A stretch of 64,000 nucleotides of DNA from an uncultured archaeon (GCA_903866625.1 CAIPOI010000006.1:1-64000); one strand, 5' to 3'. Numbered from the stretch's first letter, positions 40,122 through 49,559 are shown. The notes: generated by a model from the sequence alone, not told the origin. Program-made: numbers and translations.

Positions 40122-40766
40122 ATGACAACTAAAGAAAATTTTGTAAAAGCTATTCAAGAATTAAAAAAGCTTGAAGCAGAAAAGAAAGAACAAAGAAAGT
40201 TCACTCAAAGTATAGATTTAATTATAAACTTAAAAGATTATGATATAAAGAAAACAACTATTAACACTTTCGTTCTTTTACCTCATAAAATAAAAGAAAA
40301 GAAGATTGCAGGATTCTTGGAAAAGAAAAGCAATATTATTGATACAATTACAAAGGCAGAATTTGAAGATTTTAAGGATAAGAAAAAGATGAAGAAACTT
40401 ATCAAAGAATACGACTTTTTCATTGGAGCGGCTAAACTAATGCCGGCTATTGCAGCTACATTTGGTAGATATCTTGGACCTGCTGGAAAAATGCCTTCAC
40501 CCCAACTTGGCGTTGTTATGGCTGAAGATGAAAATTCAATAAAATCTTTAATGAAGAAAATTGAGAGTGCGGTAAAATTAAGAACAAAAGAGCCTACAGT
40601 TAAGGTGGTGATAGGAAAACAAACAGATAAGGATGAGGATATTGCTGAAAATGCGATTATTGTTTTTAATGAAGTTTTTAAAAATTTGCCTAAGGCAAGG
40701 GAACAACTTAAATCAGTTTTAATTAAATACACAATGAGCAAACCCGTAAAAGTTGCTTTACAATAA
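40122..40766 (+). CDS. rpl1: Ribosomal protein L1
   Basis: This 214-residue protein has the L1 signature FGRYLGPAGKMPSPQLGVVM and the second domain loop KVVIGKQTDKDEDIAENAI. It forms the mobile L1 stalk that helps release tRNA from the E site, and is a known translational repressor of its own operon. It is the first gene of L1-L10-L12, the usual archaeal order; L11 is not here. Confidence 0.96.
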   Translation: MTTKENFVKAIQELKKLEAEKKEQRKFTQSIDLIINLKDYDIKKTTINTFVLLPHKIKEKKIAGFLEKKSNIIDTITKAEFEDFKDKKKMKKLIKEYDFFIGAAKLMPAIAATFGRYLGPAGKMPSPQLGVVMAEDENSIKSLMKKIESAVKLRTKEPTVKVVIGKQTDKDEDIAENAIIVFNEVFKNLPKAREQLKSVLIKYTMSKPVKVALQ

Positions 40767-40778
40767 TTATAGAATAAT

Positions 40779-41567
40779 ATGGCAGATAAAAAACCAAAGA
40801 CACACGTTTCAGAAGAAAAAAAACAAGCAGTAAAGAATTTAGCTGAGAGCATAAAAAATGGAAAATGTATCATGCTTGTTTCTATTAAAAATATCCCTTC
40901 TTCACAATTACAAAAAATAAAAAAAGACTTAAGAGGAAAAGCTAAAATCGAAGTTGCTAAGAAAACTATTCTCGTAAGGGCTATTGATGAATCCAAAGTT
41001 GAAGAATTGCAAAAATTAAAAGAAAATATTCAAGAGGATATGGCTTTGCTCATCTCTGAAGATGATGGTTTTGAAATATCTGCTTGGTTAAATGATAATA
41101 AAAATCCAATTGGAGCTAAAGAAGGACAGGTAACTGATGTAGATATCAGTGTTGATGAAGGTCCAACCGAATTAGTTCCCGGCCCAGTTATTTCCGAATT
41201 AGGAAGTTTAGGATTACAAATTATGGTTGAAGATGGAAAAATCACAATTAGAAAATCTAAAGTAGTAGTAAAAAAGGGCGATAAAGTTACAGCTGCAGGA
41301 GCTTCAATCTTTCAAAAACTTGGAATAAAACCCTTTATGATTGGTTTAACACCTTTAGCTTTTTATGATGCCATCTCAAAAAAAGTTTATGTTGGAGTTA
41401 AAATTGATAAAAGGGCAAAACTTGCAGAATTCATTAGTGGTTTTGCAAAGGCAAAAGGTTTTGCTGTGTCTATTGCTTATCCAACTAAAGAGTCAATTGG
41501 AATGCTATTGGCTAAGGCTAACTCACATATGAACGCTTTAAATAAATTACAAAATAAAACTCAATAA
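40779..41567 (+). CDS. rpl10: Ribosomal protein L10 (P0), C-terminally short
   Basis: It anchors L12 dimers to the large subunit. The rRNA-binding domain (KCIMLVSIKNIPSSQLQKIK) and the archaeal insert domain (GPTELVPGPVISELGSLGLQ) are present. At 262 residues it is shorter than most archaeal P0 proteins (often over 300). The helical spine after SISGFAKAKGFAVSIAYPT-like sequence is cut short and the acidic, conserved tail is absent, so fewer L12 dimers may bind. It starts 12 bases after L1. Confidence 0.93.
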   Translation: MADKKPKTHVSEEKKQAVKNLAESIKNGKCIMLVSIKNIPSSQLQKIKKDLRGKAKIEVAKKTILVRAIDESKVEELQKLKENIQEDMALLISEDDGFEISAWLNDNKNPIGAKEGQVTDVDISVDEGPTELVPGPVISELGSLGLQIMVEDGKITIRKSKVVVKKGDKVTAAGASIFQKLGIKPFMIGLTPLAFYDAISKKVYVGVKIDKRAKLAEFISGFAKAKGFAVSIAYPTKESIGMLLAKANSHMNALNKLQNKTQ

Positions 41568-41584
41568 AATTCGGGAGGAAAATA

Positions 41585-41872
41585 ATGGAATACATATACG
41601 CTGCTTTGTTATTACACAAGCTAGGTCAAACAGTTGATGAAGCTGGTTTGAAAAAAGTTATAGTTGCAGCTGGAGCTTCTTTCGATGAAGCAAAAGCTAA
41701 AACATTACTTGCAAGTTTAGCTGGTGTTGATATAAACAAAGAATTGGAAAATGCATCAGTCATGGCTGTAGCATCATCTGCTGGAGCAAGTGCTAGCGCA
41801 CCTGCTGAAGAAAAGAAAGAAGAAGTAAAAGCAGAAGCTGCCGCTGAAGGACTAAGTGCACTTTTCGGATAA
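41585..41872 (+). CDS. rpl12: Ribosomal protein L12 (P1)
   Basis: This 95-residue stalk protein has MEYIYAALLLHKLGQTVDEA for dimer formation, an Ala-rich hinge and a charged end EEKKEEVKAEAAAEGLSALF, typical of archaeal P1. A GGGAGGAAAATAATG ribosome site directs strong translation, as expected for a multi-copy protein. It closes the L1-L10-L12 operon. No clear T-run terminator follows. Confidence 0.95.
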   Translation: MEYIYAALLLHKLGQTVDEAGLKKVIVAAGASFDEAKAKTLLASLAGVDINKELENASVMAVASSAGASASAPAEEKKEEVKAEAAAEGLSALFG

Positions 41873-41986
41873 AATCTTAATAATTTAGTTCAGAGTGCAC
41901 TTTAGCTAGTTTTAACACCGGCTTAGTCTAATCTGAATTATATTTGTTATATGTATTAACACCCTTCCTAATAGTAATTGAAAAAG

Positions 41987-42056
41987 TATAAAAATAAATC
42001 AACATTATTTTACTGAGGTGTTAGCGCCTCGGAGCTATTTCTGAGAAAAATTTAAC
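41987..42056 (+). promoter_or_regulatory. Promoter and hairpin leader of an orphan gene
   Basis: TATA box TATAAAAAT (41987-41995) predicts a start near 42013, exactly where an 8-bp hairpin begins: CTGAGGTG-TTAG-CGCCTCGG (42013-42032, two G-U pairs). A competing hairpin CTCGGA/TCTGAG (42028-42045) shares bases with it. The leader of about 44 bases thus can adopt two folds. The rest of the gap from 41873 shows no gene. Confidence 0.45.
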
Positions 42057-42395
42057 ATGGCAGAGATAAACCTTAAAAAACTTCATAAGAAATTAAAAAG
42101 ATGGTTTAGTTATAATAGTTTAGAATATTCTTTAGCAGATAAGGTTCGTATTGATATATGGGCTAGAAAATATGCACCATGTTATTCAACAACTGTAGAT
42201 GCTACTAAAGATGGCAGTACACATGAGCTTTCAGTAATATTATTCAGTAAATTTCTTGAAGATTTTTGCAGAACTTCTGCCTTTGAAGAGAATGGATTTT
42301 ATAGCAGATTTACTCTCTTCCTAAAAAGAGCAGAAATACAAAAAGCTTATGAAGAAAATAGAAGGATTGAAGAGCTAGAGGTTTGGAGATACTAA
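42057..42395 (+). CDS. Hypothetical protein
   Basis: This 112-residue basic, helical protein (MAEINLKKLHKKLKRWFSYN) has no recognised motif. A hairpin leader precedes it and it is monocistronic. Lys/Arg-rich ends suggest nucleic acid binding, without direct support. Confidence 0.55.
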   Translation: MAEINLKKLHKKLKRWFSYNSLEYSLADKVRIDIWARKYAPCYSTTVDATKDGSTHELSVILFSKFLEDFCRTSAFEENGFYSRFTLFLKRAEIQKAYEENRRIEELEVWRY

Positions 42396-42487
42396 AAATA
42401 AAAATTCTTAACTTCAATCTCTAAAAAAACTTCCCTCGCACCCGCATTTTTATATTATTTTCAAGAGACTTAAACGCAAATGCTCTA

Positions 42488-42569
42488 CGCCGCTGCCAGG
42501 AATCGAACCTGGATATCCTTGCGGAAACCGGTTCTCAAGACCGGCCGAGTACCATTGTCGCACAGCGGC
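42488..42569 (-). tRNA. tRNA-Ser (anticodon TGA)
   Basis: On the minus strand, acceptor GCCGCTG pairs with CAGCGGC, and the discriminator is G. The anticodon loop CTTGAGA gives TGA. The long variable arm (TCC-GCAA-GGA) marks a class II tRNA, here serine. The T-arm is CCAGG-TTCGAAT-CCTGG. The length is 82 bases. The track ORF 42480-42674 across it is spurious. Confidence 0.95.
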
Positions 42570-42650
42570 ATGCTGATAATAAAATGTTCGTTTCTACCTT
42601 ATTTAAGCTTAACTGATATGATAAAAATTTTGGGATATCAAATAATAGAA

Positions 42651-42980
42651 TTACATCCCTCTTTCTGCAACTAACTGGGCAGATCTTTCTATAACTGCTA
42701 AAACATACTCTGCAGTTTCAGCAAGAGCCAATGGAGTTTTGAGTTTAGATTTAATACTCACACCATAAGGAGATAATCCTGCTACTTCTAATGCTGAAAT
42801 CATATCCAGCTGAGCCCGAGTTTTATCTTCAAGAGGCAAAGCATCATAAGCTGCTTGATGTTGATGATATAACAATAAACCCTGAATTGTTCCATCTTCA
42901 GAAACGCCCTTGCTTTTTATATCATTAAGAATACTCTGATGTAAAATTCTAAAATCTTCATAAGAACCTTTATTTGCCAT
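42651..42980 (-). CDS. Hypothetical helical protein
   Basis: This 109-residue soluble protein (MANKGSYEDFRILHQSILND) looks all-helical. TATA-like TTTATATATAAG upstream supports a promoter. It lies upstream of tRNA-Ser on the same strand. Not recognised. Confidence 0.5.
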   Translation of the reverse strand: MANKGSYEDFRILHQSILNDIKSKGVSEDGTIQGLLLYHQHQAAYDALPLEDKTRAQLDMISALEVAGLSPYGVSIKSKLKTPLALAETAEYVLAVIERSAQLVAERGM

Positions 42981-43075
42981 ATAGTTTTAATGATGAACTT
43001 ATATATAAACTTTATTGCAAAAGAGTATAAATTATCTCCCAAAAACCTTAAATACAAGCTTCTGCTAAAAGAAAT

Positions 43076-43441
43076 ATGAAAACACTAAGAGCAATAACAA
43101 TAGGGATTATTGTTTGGATAGCTATCTTCTTTGAAGTAAGTATTCTTATGTTTGGATTAAACCTATCTAACGGACCACTTTATTACTTGATTCACTATGT
43201 TTTTTCAGGATTATTAGTTGCTGTCTGTGCTGCTCTTTATTTTAGGAAAGTTCGTTCAGGATTAATTGAAGGAATCTTGCTGGGATTAGTATTATTAGCT
43301 ACGGGAATATTTCTTGATGCTGTAATAACCGTCCCCATATTTGTAAAAAATTGGTATTACTTCATAGATTCAAAACTTATCTTAGGTTATATTGAAGGAT
43401 TCTTAGTTGCAGTTCTTATTGGATTAATCAAAAAAAATTAG
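43076..43441 (+). CDS. Four-span membrane protein
   Basis: This 121-residue protein has four membrane spans (starts at about 5, 35, 62 and 102) with short loops. The charged-poor helices contain IIVWIAIFFEVSILMFGL and LLGLVLLATGIFLDAVIT. It resembles small archaeal membrane proteins of unknown function. Its start lies just after a TATA-like CCTTAAATAC. Confidence 0.55.
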   Translation: MKTLRAITIGIIVWIAIFFEVSILMFGLNLSNGPLYYLIHYVFSGLLVAVCAALYFRKVRSGLIEGILLGLVLLATGIFLDAVITVPIFVKNWYYFIDSKLILGYIEGFLVAVLIGLIKKN

Positions 43442-43472
43442 TACCCATTAAATTCAAAAAATAAAAGTAGTT

Positions 43473-43781
43473 TTAATCTGCTCTTTTAAACCAACCAAAG
43501 AATCTACTAAAGAAACCCTTGCCAGCATTATCTTGAGCTGCAATTTTTGCAGCCATTTCATCATTATCTATTGTTTGATATTTTATAACAGGTTTATCTT
43601 GAATCTTTGGAGCTTGAGCAGCAAGTTGTTTATTAGCTATTTCAATTGATTTTTCAACAGTAGTTTTAGAATAGCCTTGGCTCAATAAAGAAAATCTTAG
43701 AGCATCCATAGTGTACCCCTTAGAAATATTCTTTTTTACATAATCTGCAAGTTTTTGATTTGTATTCTCTTGTGTTGGCAT
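43473..43781 (-). CDS. Hypothetical protein with small helical domain
   Basis: This 102-residue protein contains LADYVKKNISKGYTMDALRF SLLSQGYS, a three-helix pattern seen in many DPANN proteins next to membrane or coiled parts. The C-terminus ends in an aromatic/Gly motif GKGFFSRFFGWFKRAD that could touch membrane. Function unknown. Confidence 0.5.
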   Translation of the reverse strand: MPTQENTNQKLADYVKKNISKGYTMDALRFSLLSQGYSKTTVEKSIEIANKQLAAQAPKIQDKPVIKYQTIDNDEMAAKIAAQDNAGKGFFSRFFGWFKRAD

Positions 43782-43858
43782 GCTTATTTATAATAATTAG
43801 AGTTTAAAAAGTTTATCTTAAAATAGTTGAAAATTTAAGTGACAAAAATATCTCAAAT

Positions 43859-44350
43859 TTATTCTAAAATTAACTCTTTACTCCCTGAACTTCCTTCTCG
43901 AGTTGTTCTATAAAATTTGGGATCATTCAGATAGTTATACCCTCTAAGACAAGGATAGAAATCTTCAGATTTTTCAGGTTTAGCAAAGTCAACTAAACCT
44001 TCTTTAACAAACCTTTTTAGATAATCTCCATAAATCTTTCTGGCTTCTAAAGAAAGAGGACTTAAAAATTGGTTTGCATGACTATTTCGAGGTATTTTTT
44101 CGTGACTTCCTACGGACTCCTGATAAGCTCGTTCTAATTCTTGCATTGCAGAAGAAGATTCTTGCAACAAAATTTGATAGATACAATGAATAACGTCTCC
44201 ATAAAGAACTAAATTTGATTGAAAATCTGCATGCTCACAAAAAAAAGAGTATATCTCCCTGTCTTTTTTCTTTGTTAATCCTGTTCTCTGACTCACCTTC
44301 AAGTCAATAGCCTTTTTAACTAGCTCCTGGGTTTTCTTGGCTTTTCCCAT
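43859..44350 (-). CDS. Hypothetical protein
   Basis: This 163-residue soluble protein has a basic helical N-terminus (KKTQELVKKAIDLKVSQRTG) and near its end LNDPKFYRTTREGSSGSKEL. The FYR segment recalls EFYRNVG in the protein at 5594-6061. The TATA-like TTTAAATAAA region upstream marks a promoter. Not recognised. Confidence 0.5.
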   Translation of the reverse strand: MGKAKKTQELVKKAIDLKVSQRTGLTKKKDREIYSFFCEHADFQSNLVLYGDVIHCIYQILLQESSSAMQELERAYQESVGSHEKIPRNSHANQFLSPLSLEARKIYGDYLKRFVKEGLVDFAKPEKSEDFYPCLRGYNYLNDPKFYRTTREGSSGSKELILE

Positions 44351-44430
44351 TAATAATGGAGTAATTTAGAGTATATAATCATTTATTTAATAAAAAATAT
44401 ATTTAAAAAGTCCATTAGTTTAGATTAAAA

Positions 44431-46137
44431 ATGGTAGAGGTGTTAGTTGCAATTAGTTTTATTATAGGTATATCTGCTTTGTTAACAATTCTCGCGAGAG
44501 TCATAAAACAGCCCCCGATAATTGCTTATTTAATTGCAGGAGTTGTTGTTGGTCCACTTTTTTTAAATCTCATTAATGGTTCAAGTGATACTAGTTTAAT
44601 ACAAACTCTATCTCGAATCGGCGTTGCTTTTTTATTATTTATAGTGGGATTAAGTTTGGATTTTAGAGTTTTAAAAGAAATAGGAAAAACTTCTATTTTT
44701 GTAGGTATAATTCAGATAGTTCTGGTAGGAACTTTTGGTTATTTCTTGGCTAATTGGATGGGATTTGGAATAACTGGATCAGTTTATCTTGCAGTGGGAT
44801 TAGCTTTTTCTTCCACAGTAGTAGTTGTAAAAATTCTTTCAGATAAAAAAGAATTAGAAACCCTTCATGGAAGAATAGCTTTGGGTATACTTATTGTTCA
44901 AGATGTTGTAGCCGCTATTGCTTTGATGATTCTTCCGATGACACAAAATCTTTCAGAAAGTTCAAAACTATTATTCTTTAGAGAATTAGGAATCGCTATC
45001 GCTGTAATCTTCATGGTCTTCCTCTTATCTGCTTTTATATTTAATAAATTACTTGACTACCTTGCTAAAAGTCAAGAAGCCCTGTTTTTATTTGGGATTG
45101 CTTGGGCTTTAACTCTTGCAACACTATTTAGCAAACTTGGGTTTTCTATGGAGATTGGAGCATTAATAGCGGGTATGTCTCTAGCTTCTGGAGGTTATTC
45201 TTTTGAATTAAGTGGGAAAATGAAACCCCTAAGAGATTTTTTTGTAGTATTATTCTTTGTATTTTTCGGAAGCCAACTAAGTTCCGTAAACTCCGAGTTA
45301 ATAGTTCAAGCAGTTATCATTAGTGCTTTTGTTATAATTGTTAAACCACTTTTAACAATGATTGCGTTAAGAGTGTTTGGATATACAAAAAAGATAAATT
45401 TCTTAACTTCTATAAGTCTTGCTCAAATTAGTGAATTTTCTTTAATCATAGTTTTACTTGGATTTAATCTGGGGCAACTAACTCAAGAGGTGATGAATCT
45501 TTCAATTTTGGTTGCGTTAATAACAATTGCTATAAGTACCTATTTGATTAACTATTCAGATAATCTGACTAAATATATCTTAAAATTTAAATTTATGAAT
45601 ATTTTTGATGGCGGAATAAAATGTGACGATAAACACTTAGACAAAAATTACGATATAATGCTTTTTGGATATCATCGAGTAGGTTATAAGTTGCTTCAAA
45701 GATTAAAAAAAATGCATGAAAACTTTGTGGTAGTAGACTATAATCCTAATGTAGTAAAATCATTGAACAAGCAAGGAATTGATGCAATTTACGGAGATGC
45801 AGGTAATAAAAACTTTTTAGATGATCTGCCATTAAGCCGAACTAAAATGGTCATCTCTACTATACCTGAAGAATCTTCAAATCTTTTAATAATCCAGACT
45901 TTAAAAGAACTTAAATCTGATGCCGTTCTTATTATGACTGCTGAACAACCCCGACAAGCATTAGATTTATACAAGATTGGTGCTGATTATGTTATTATAC
46001 CACATCATCTTGGCGGATGGTATGCTTCAGAAATTATAGAGAAATATAAAAAGGACAAAAAGAAATATATAGAAATAGGAAAAAATCATTTACATGAGCT
46101 AAACAAAGCAAAAAATAGTTCAAATTTTAAAGAATAG
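44431..46137 (+). CDS. Kef-type cation/proton antiporter with RCK domain
   Basis: About 12 membrane spans form the Na+/H+ exchanger fold (1-380), with RVIKQPPIIAYLIAGVVVGP and the family phrase GLAFSSTVVVVKILSDKKEL. The C-terminal TrkA-N/RCK domain (about 405-530) binds nucleotide (IMLFGYHRVGYKLLQRLKKM) and has YGDAGNKNFLDDLPLSRTKM. Such proteins exchange K+ or Na+ for H+ under ligand control. Length 568. The message is probably leaderless. Confidence 0.9.
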   Translation: MVEVLVAISFIIGISALLTILARVIKQPPIIAYLIAGVVVGPLFLNLINGSSDTSLIQTLSRIGVAFLLFIVGLSLDFRVLKEIGKTSIFVGIIQIVLVGTFGYFLANWMGFGITGSVYLAVGLAFSSTVVVVKILSDKKELETLHGRIALGILIVQDVVAAIALMILPMTQNLSESSKLLFFRELGIAIAVIFMVFLLSAFIFNKLLDYLAKSQEALFLFGIAWALTLATLFSKLGFSMEIGALIAGMSLASGGYSFELSGKMKPLRDFFVVLFFVFFGSQLSSVNSELIVQAVIISAFVIIVKPLLTMIALRVFGYTKKINFLTSISLAQISEFSLIIVLLGFNLGQLTQEVMNLSILVALITIAISTYLINYSDNLTKYILKFKFMNIFDGGIKCDDKHLDKNYDIMLFGYHRVGYKLLQRLKKMHENFVVVDYNPNVVKSLNKQGIDAIYGDAGNKNFLDDLPLSRTKMVISTIPEESSNLLIIQTLKELKSDAVLIMTAEQPRQALDLYKIGADYVIIPHHLGGWYASEIIEKYKKDKKKYIEIGKNHLHELNKAKNSSNFKE

Positions 46138-46152
46138 TTGAAGTTTAAAGAT

Positions 46153-47631
46153 TTAAATAAGGGGGTTAAACTTTTCATATAACTCTAAAGCATTCTCGAG
46201 ACGAGTCTTAGAATCCGAATAAATTGTTAGAATCTTATCTCCTTTCTTTACTTTATCACCGATACGATAATAAAGATATAATCCAGATCCTTTATCCATT
46301 GGGCTTCCTGCAACACTTGCTAAAAGATTAATTTTTTTATTGTCAATTTGAGAAATCTTAAAGTTTTTTTCTGCTAAAATATTTTTTTTATGACTGCCTA
46401 ACTTTTTATCAATTTCAGCTATAGTTGGAACGCTACCCTTCTGAGCTTCAATAATCTCATAAAACTTTTTAGAGGCTTTTCCAGATTTTAATATTTCGCG
46501 AGCAAGTTCTAGTCCTTTCTCTTTCTTTGTTTTTCCACATAATTCTATTATTTGTCCTGCTAAGAAGAGTGCTTTTTCTTCTAAATCTTTTGGGGAATCT
46601 TTTTCCTGTTTTAAAACCTTTATTACATCTCTTATTTCTAATAAGGGTCCTATTCCATTTCCTATAGGTTGTTCTCCGTTGGTTAAAACACACCTAAGAT
46701 TCAAACCAAAACGTTTTCCAAAATATTCAAACTTCTTTTTTAGTTCTTGAGCTTTTTCCTTACTTACTTTTGCACTTGTACCGAAGGGGATATCTATTAA
46801 AACATGTTTACTACCAACGGCAATCTTCTTAGATAAAACGCTCGCAAGCAGCTGAGCTTCAGGGTCTAATGCAAGAATTCTTTCGGTTTGAATAAGTTTA
46901 TCATCTGCAGGACTCAAACCCAATATACCGTTCCAAGCCATACAGGCTCCTGTTTTTTTTACTATGGCTTTTAATTCTTCAGTATTAAACTCTACTTTAG
47001 ATATAGACTCAATTACATCAGCAGTTCCAGCCGCACTAGTTATTGCCCTAGAAGAAGTCTTGGGCATAGTTAATCCTGCAGCAGCACATATAGAAACTAC
47101 AATAGGGGTTGTTCTATTTGCAGCAATACCTCCGATAGAATGCTTATCTACTACAATTCCGTCAAAACTCAATCGTTTACCAACACTCACCATCGCAGAA
47201 ATAAGGTTTTCAGTTTCAGTATTAGACATTTTATTCTTATATACTGCTGCAACAAAATAAGCAGTTTCTGCTTCAGTTAGAGCATTATCCACAATATCTT
47301 TTATTATTGAATAAATCTCTTCTTTAGTTAAAACTCCCCCATCCATCTTTTTCTTTATGTAAAAAGTGCTTTGGGGTTTTGTAGCAAGGCTTACCTCTAC
47401 CTCGTCATCCTCTTTGATATTAAGTGCTTCTATAATCTCCTGAGAAACTGCAATCTCTTCCTTGCCAATTAAATCCTTAGAAACATCTACAATTGAAACC
47501 AAACTATCCGCATATTTGGAAAGAGTTATTCTCTCGCCAACATGAACATTTATATGATTTGCAGTAGAGTTATTTAAAACTGCAATTGGCCTTCCTGCTA
47601 AGAATTTTAATATTTTTACTTTTAATTTCAT
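46153..47631 (-). CDS. deoA: AMP phosphorylase (archaeal DeoA-like)
   Basis: This 492-residue enzyme turns AMP and phosphate into adenine and ribose 1,5-bisphosphate, the first step of the archaeal AMP/RuBisCO salvage route. It has the archaeal N-terminal beta domain (1-80), then the pyrimidine-phosphorylase core with DKHSIGGIAANRTTPIVVSI and KTSSRAITSAAGTADVIE. The N-terminal domain separates it from bacterial thymidine phosphorylase. The next enzymes (R15P isomerase and RuBisCO) are not in the window. Confidence 0.92.
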   Translation of the reverse strand: MKLKVKILKFLAGRPIAVLNNSTANHINVHVGERITLSKYADSLVSIVDVSKDLIGKEEIAVSQEIIEALNIKEDDEVEVSLATKPQSTFYIKKKMDGGVLTKEEIYSIIKDIVDNALTEAETAYFVAAVYKNKMSNTETENLISAMVSVGKRLSFDGIVVDKHSIGGIAANRTTPIVVSICAAAGLTMPKTSSRAITSAAGTADVIESISKVEFNTEELKAIVKKTGACMAWNGILGLSPADDKLIQTERILALDPEAQLLASVLSKKIAVGSKHVLIDIPFGTSAKVSKEKAQELKKKFEYFGKRFGLNLRCVLTNGEQPIGNGIGPLLEIRDVIKVLKQEKDSPKDLEEKALFLAGQIIELCGKTKKEKGLELAREILKSGKASKKFYEIIEAQKGSVPTIAEIDKKLGSHKKNILAEKNFKISQIDNKKINLLASVAGSPMDKGSGLYLYYRIGDKVKKGDKILTIYSDSKTRLENALELYEKFNPLI

Positions 47632-47667
47632 CCTCTTTTTGTGATTATTTTTATTTTATTTTTAAGA

Positions 47668-48711
47668 CTAAGGTATTGGAACCTCTTTCTTGAAAACTAT
47701 GCTTTCTTCTTTCTTATCTTTATAGATTTCAACAAGAAGAATTAGGTAAGCAAGTATTAGCGGACCAAGTATAAATCCTATGGCTCCAAACGCTATTGTT
47801 CCTCCGATAAGACCGATTAAAACTATGGCTGAATTCATCTCTGCTCGGCTGGACACTACAAAAGGTCTTAGAATAGTATCAATCCAGTTTATAACAAATA
47901 ATCCGAATATCAATAATCCTATAGCTGGCTCTTTCATTCCATTAGCGAACAAGAAAATATCAGTTGGAATCCAAATAAGCCATGGACCTACAACTGGAAT
48001 TACGGATATAAAGATTGTCAAAAAAGTAAGCAATAGAGCATTAGGAACCCCCAACAAGAAATAACCTACTCCTGAAATAATACCTGCAATAATACCGACG
48101 ATAAAATGACCAAAAAGAACTGAGTTAGTTACTTTTTCAAATTTATCAAAGAACTTTTGTTCATGTTCTCTTGAAAAGGGGAAAACAACTGAAAAATAGC
48201 TTTTGAAATGATCGCTTTCGATTAAAGCAAAGAAATAAGTAAAGATGAATATCAATAATCCAAAAAGCATGCTTGGAACATTCATAATAGTAGATTTAAA
48301 GGTGTTAACAATTGCGTCAGAAACAGCGGCTTTTAATGTGCTTGAAGCAGCGATTAATTCTGTAGAAATTTGAGGAGAACTTAATATGCTAGGAAATACA
48401 GCTTTTAAAATATTGTACATATCAAAATTCTTTATTGAAAGATAGATGTCAAAAATCTGCTTTGTAAGGGTCGGTAGAATAAATAAAAGCGGCACAACAA
48501 AAACTAACACTGTAAGTGCTACGACAATGGTTGCAGAAAGATATTTGGAGTTTAGTTTAGTATTAAGATATTTGTAAAAAGAATTGAAAACATAGGCTAA
48601 ACAAAGACCTACAACTATTGGCAAAAGTAATGGTTTTATTGTCAAAAATGAGAGAAATGCTAATACAAAAATAGTTGCAGGAACCATAAAACGTTTAAAA
48701 TTTTCTTCCAT
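47668..48711 (-). CDS. AI-2E family transporter
   Basis: Several spans and the family phrase GLCLAYVFNSFYKYLNTK near the start, with later PVVGPWLIWIPTDIFLFANG and ILRPFVVSSRAEMNSAIVLI, identify the AI-2E (formerly UPF0118) family. Members export AI-2 or act as Na+/H+ antiporters; the substrate here is unknown. The track start is a TTG at 48726; the ATG at 48711 (MEENFKRFMVPATIF) sits about 24 bases after TATA box TTTATAAAC, so it is preferred. Length 347. Confidence 0.88.
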   Translation of the reverse strand: MEENFKRFMVPATIFVLAFLSFLTIKPLLLPIVVGLCLAYVFNSFYKYLNTKLNSKYLSATIVVALTVLVFVVPLLFILPTLTKQIFDIYLSIKNFDMYNILKAVFPSILSSPQISTELIAASSTLKAAVSDAIVNTFKSTIMNVPSMLFGLLIFIFTYFFALIESDHFKSYFSVVFPFSREHEQKFFDKFEKVTNSVLFGHFIVGIIAGIISGVGYFLLGVPNALLLTFLTIFISVIPVVGPWLIWIPTDIFLFANGMKEPAIGLLIFGLFVINWIDTILRPFVVSSRAEMNSAIVLIGLIGGTIAFGAIGFILGPLILAYLILLVEIYKDKKEESIVFKKEVPIP

Positions 48712-48827
48712 AAAAAAACATAGCAAATATTGTTTATAAATCTTGTTAATCTTCGAGAGAGAATGAGGTTTTGAGAAGTTTTGGGTGATTTCAAAATATT
48801 TATAAACTAAAGAACAAGAATTTATTT

Positions 48828-49559
48828 ATGGAAAGTTTCATAAAAAAGATTTTTTCTGCTGGTGGAAAGCAAATCAATGAAGAAAATATACATTTTCAAT
48901 TTATGAAGTTTTCTCGTGGAGAATTTAAAGATAAAGCCATGCTTCGAATGAAAAATAGTGCTGGAAAATATACTCTTGATACAACTGCGGAATATGCTTA
49001 TGATTTAATTAAAATGATGGCTGAAAAGCTTGGAAATAATAAAACTCTCGTAAGCGGCGCGGTTGTTTCAGCTTTAGACCTTACAGGATTTAAATATGAA
49101 GAGAAAAAAATGGCTATGGGCGTTAGAAAATATATGATTAATCGAGAGATGAGTGGTCAAGAAGTTTTAGATTTGATGAAAAGTGCTCCAAAAGCCTTCT
49201 TTGGATTGAGTTTTAATGTTGGAGAGAATGAACTAAAGGTCCAGCCAAAATCTCCTAAATCTGCTAAAGGCGCTAGTTCAAGTAAAAAAGAGGATGCTGA
49301 TGCAAAGATAGATTTTTGCAAGCTGAAAACTTCTGATAAAACTCTTGTGGAGCCTTTTTTATTTGACGATGAACTTTCTGCAAAAAAAATAGAGATTAAA
49401 CATGACTTCTTGATAAGCGAGATAGTTATCTCTCCTGAACTAAAGAAAGAAAAGGACTTTGCAAAGATAAGAGAAATGGCATTGAGAAAAGGTAAGATAA
49501 TAAGAAAATTAGATGTTGAAGATGTTAAGAGCCAGAAGAGTGTTGAGTTTTTAGCATAA
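48828..49559 (+). CDS. Hypothetical protein
   Basis: This 243-residue soluble, basic protein is made of two helical-plus-strand regions joined by a Ser/Lys-rich linker (KSPKSAKGASSSKKEDADAK). The N-terminal part (about 1-130) has GEFKDKAMLRMKNSAGKYTL; the C-terminal part has a strand-rich IKHDFLISEIVISPELKKEK. Two small domains with a flexible linker would suit a nucleic acid or ribosome partner. It lies just upstream of the ribosomal operon but ends before its promoter. Not recognised. Confidence 0.55.
   Translation: MESFIKKIFSAGGKQINEENIHFQFMKFSRGEFKDKAMLRMKNSAGKYTLDTTAEYAYDLIKMMAEKLGNNKTLVSGAVVSALDLTGFKYEEKKMAMGVRKYMINREMSGQEVLDLMKSAPKAFFGLSFNVGENELKVQPKSPKSAKGASSSKKEDADAKIDFCKLKTSDKTLVEPFLFDDELSAKKIEIKHDFLISEIVISPELKKEKDFAKIREMALRKGKIIRKLDVEDVKSQKSVEFLA

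Noticed and set aside
42480-42674. 64-aa ORF across tRNA-Ser
   Set aside because: It reads through the tRNA on the other strand; no ribosome site or homology.
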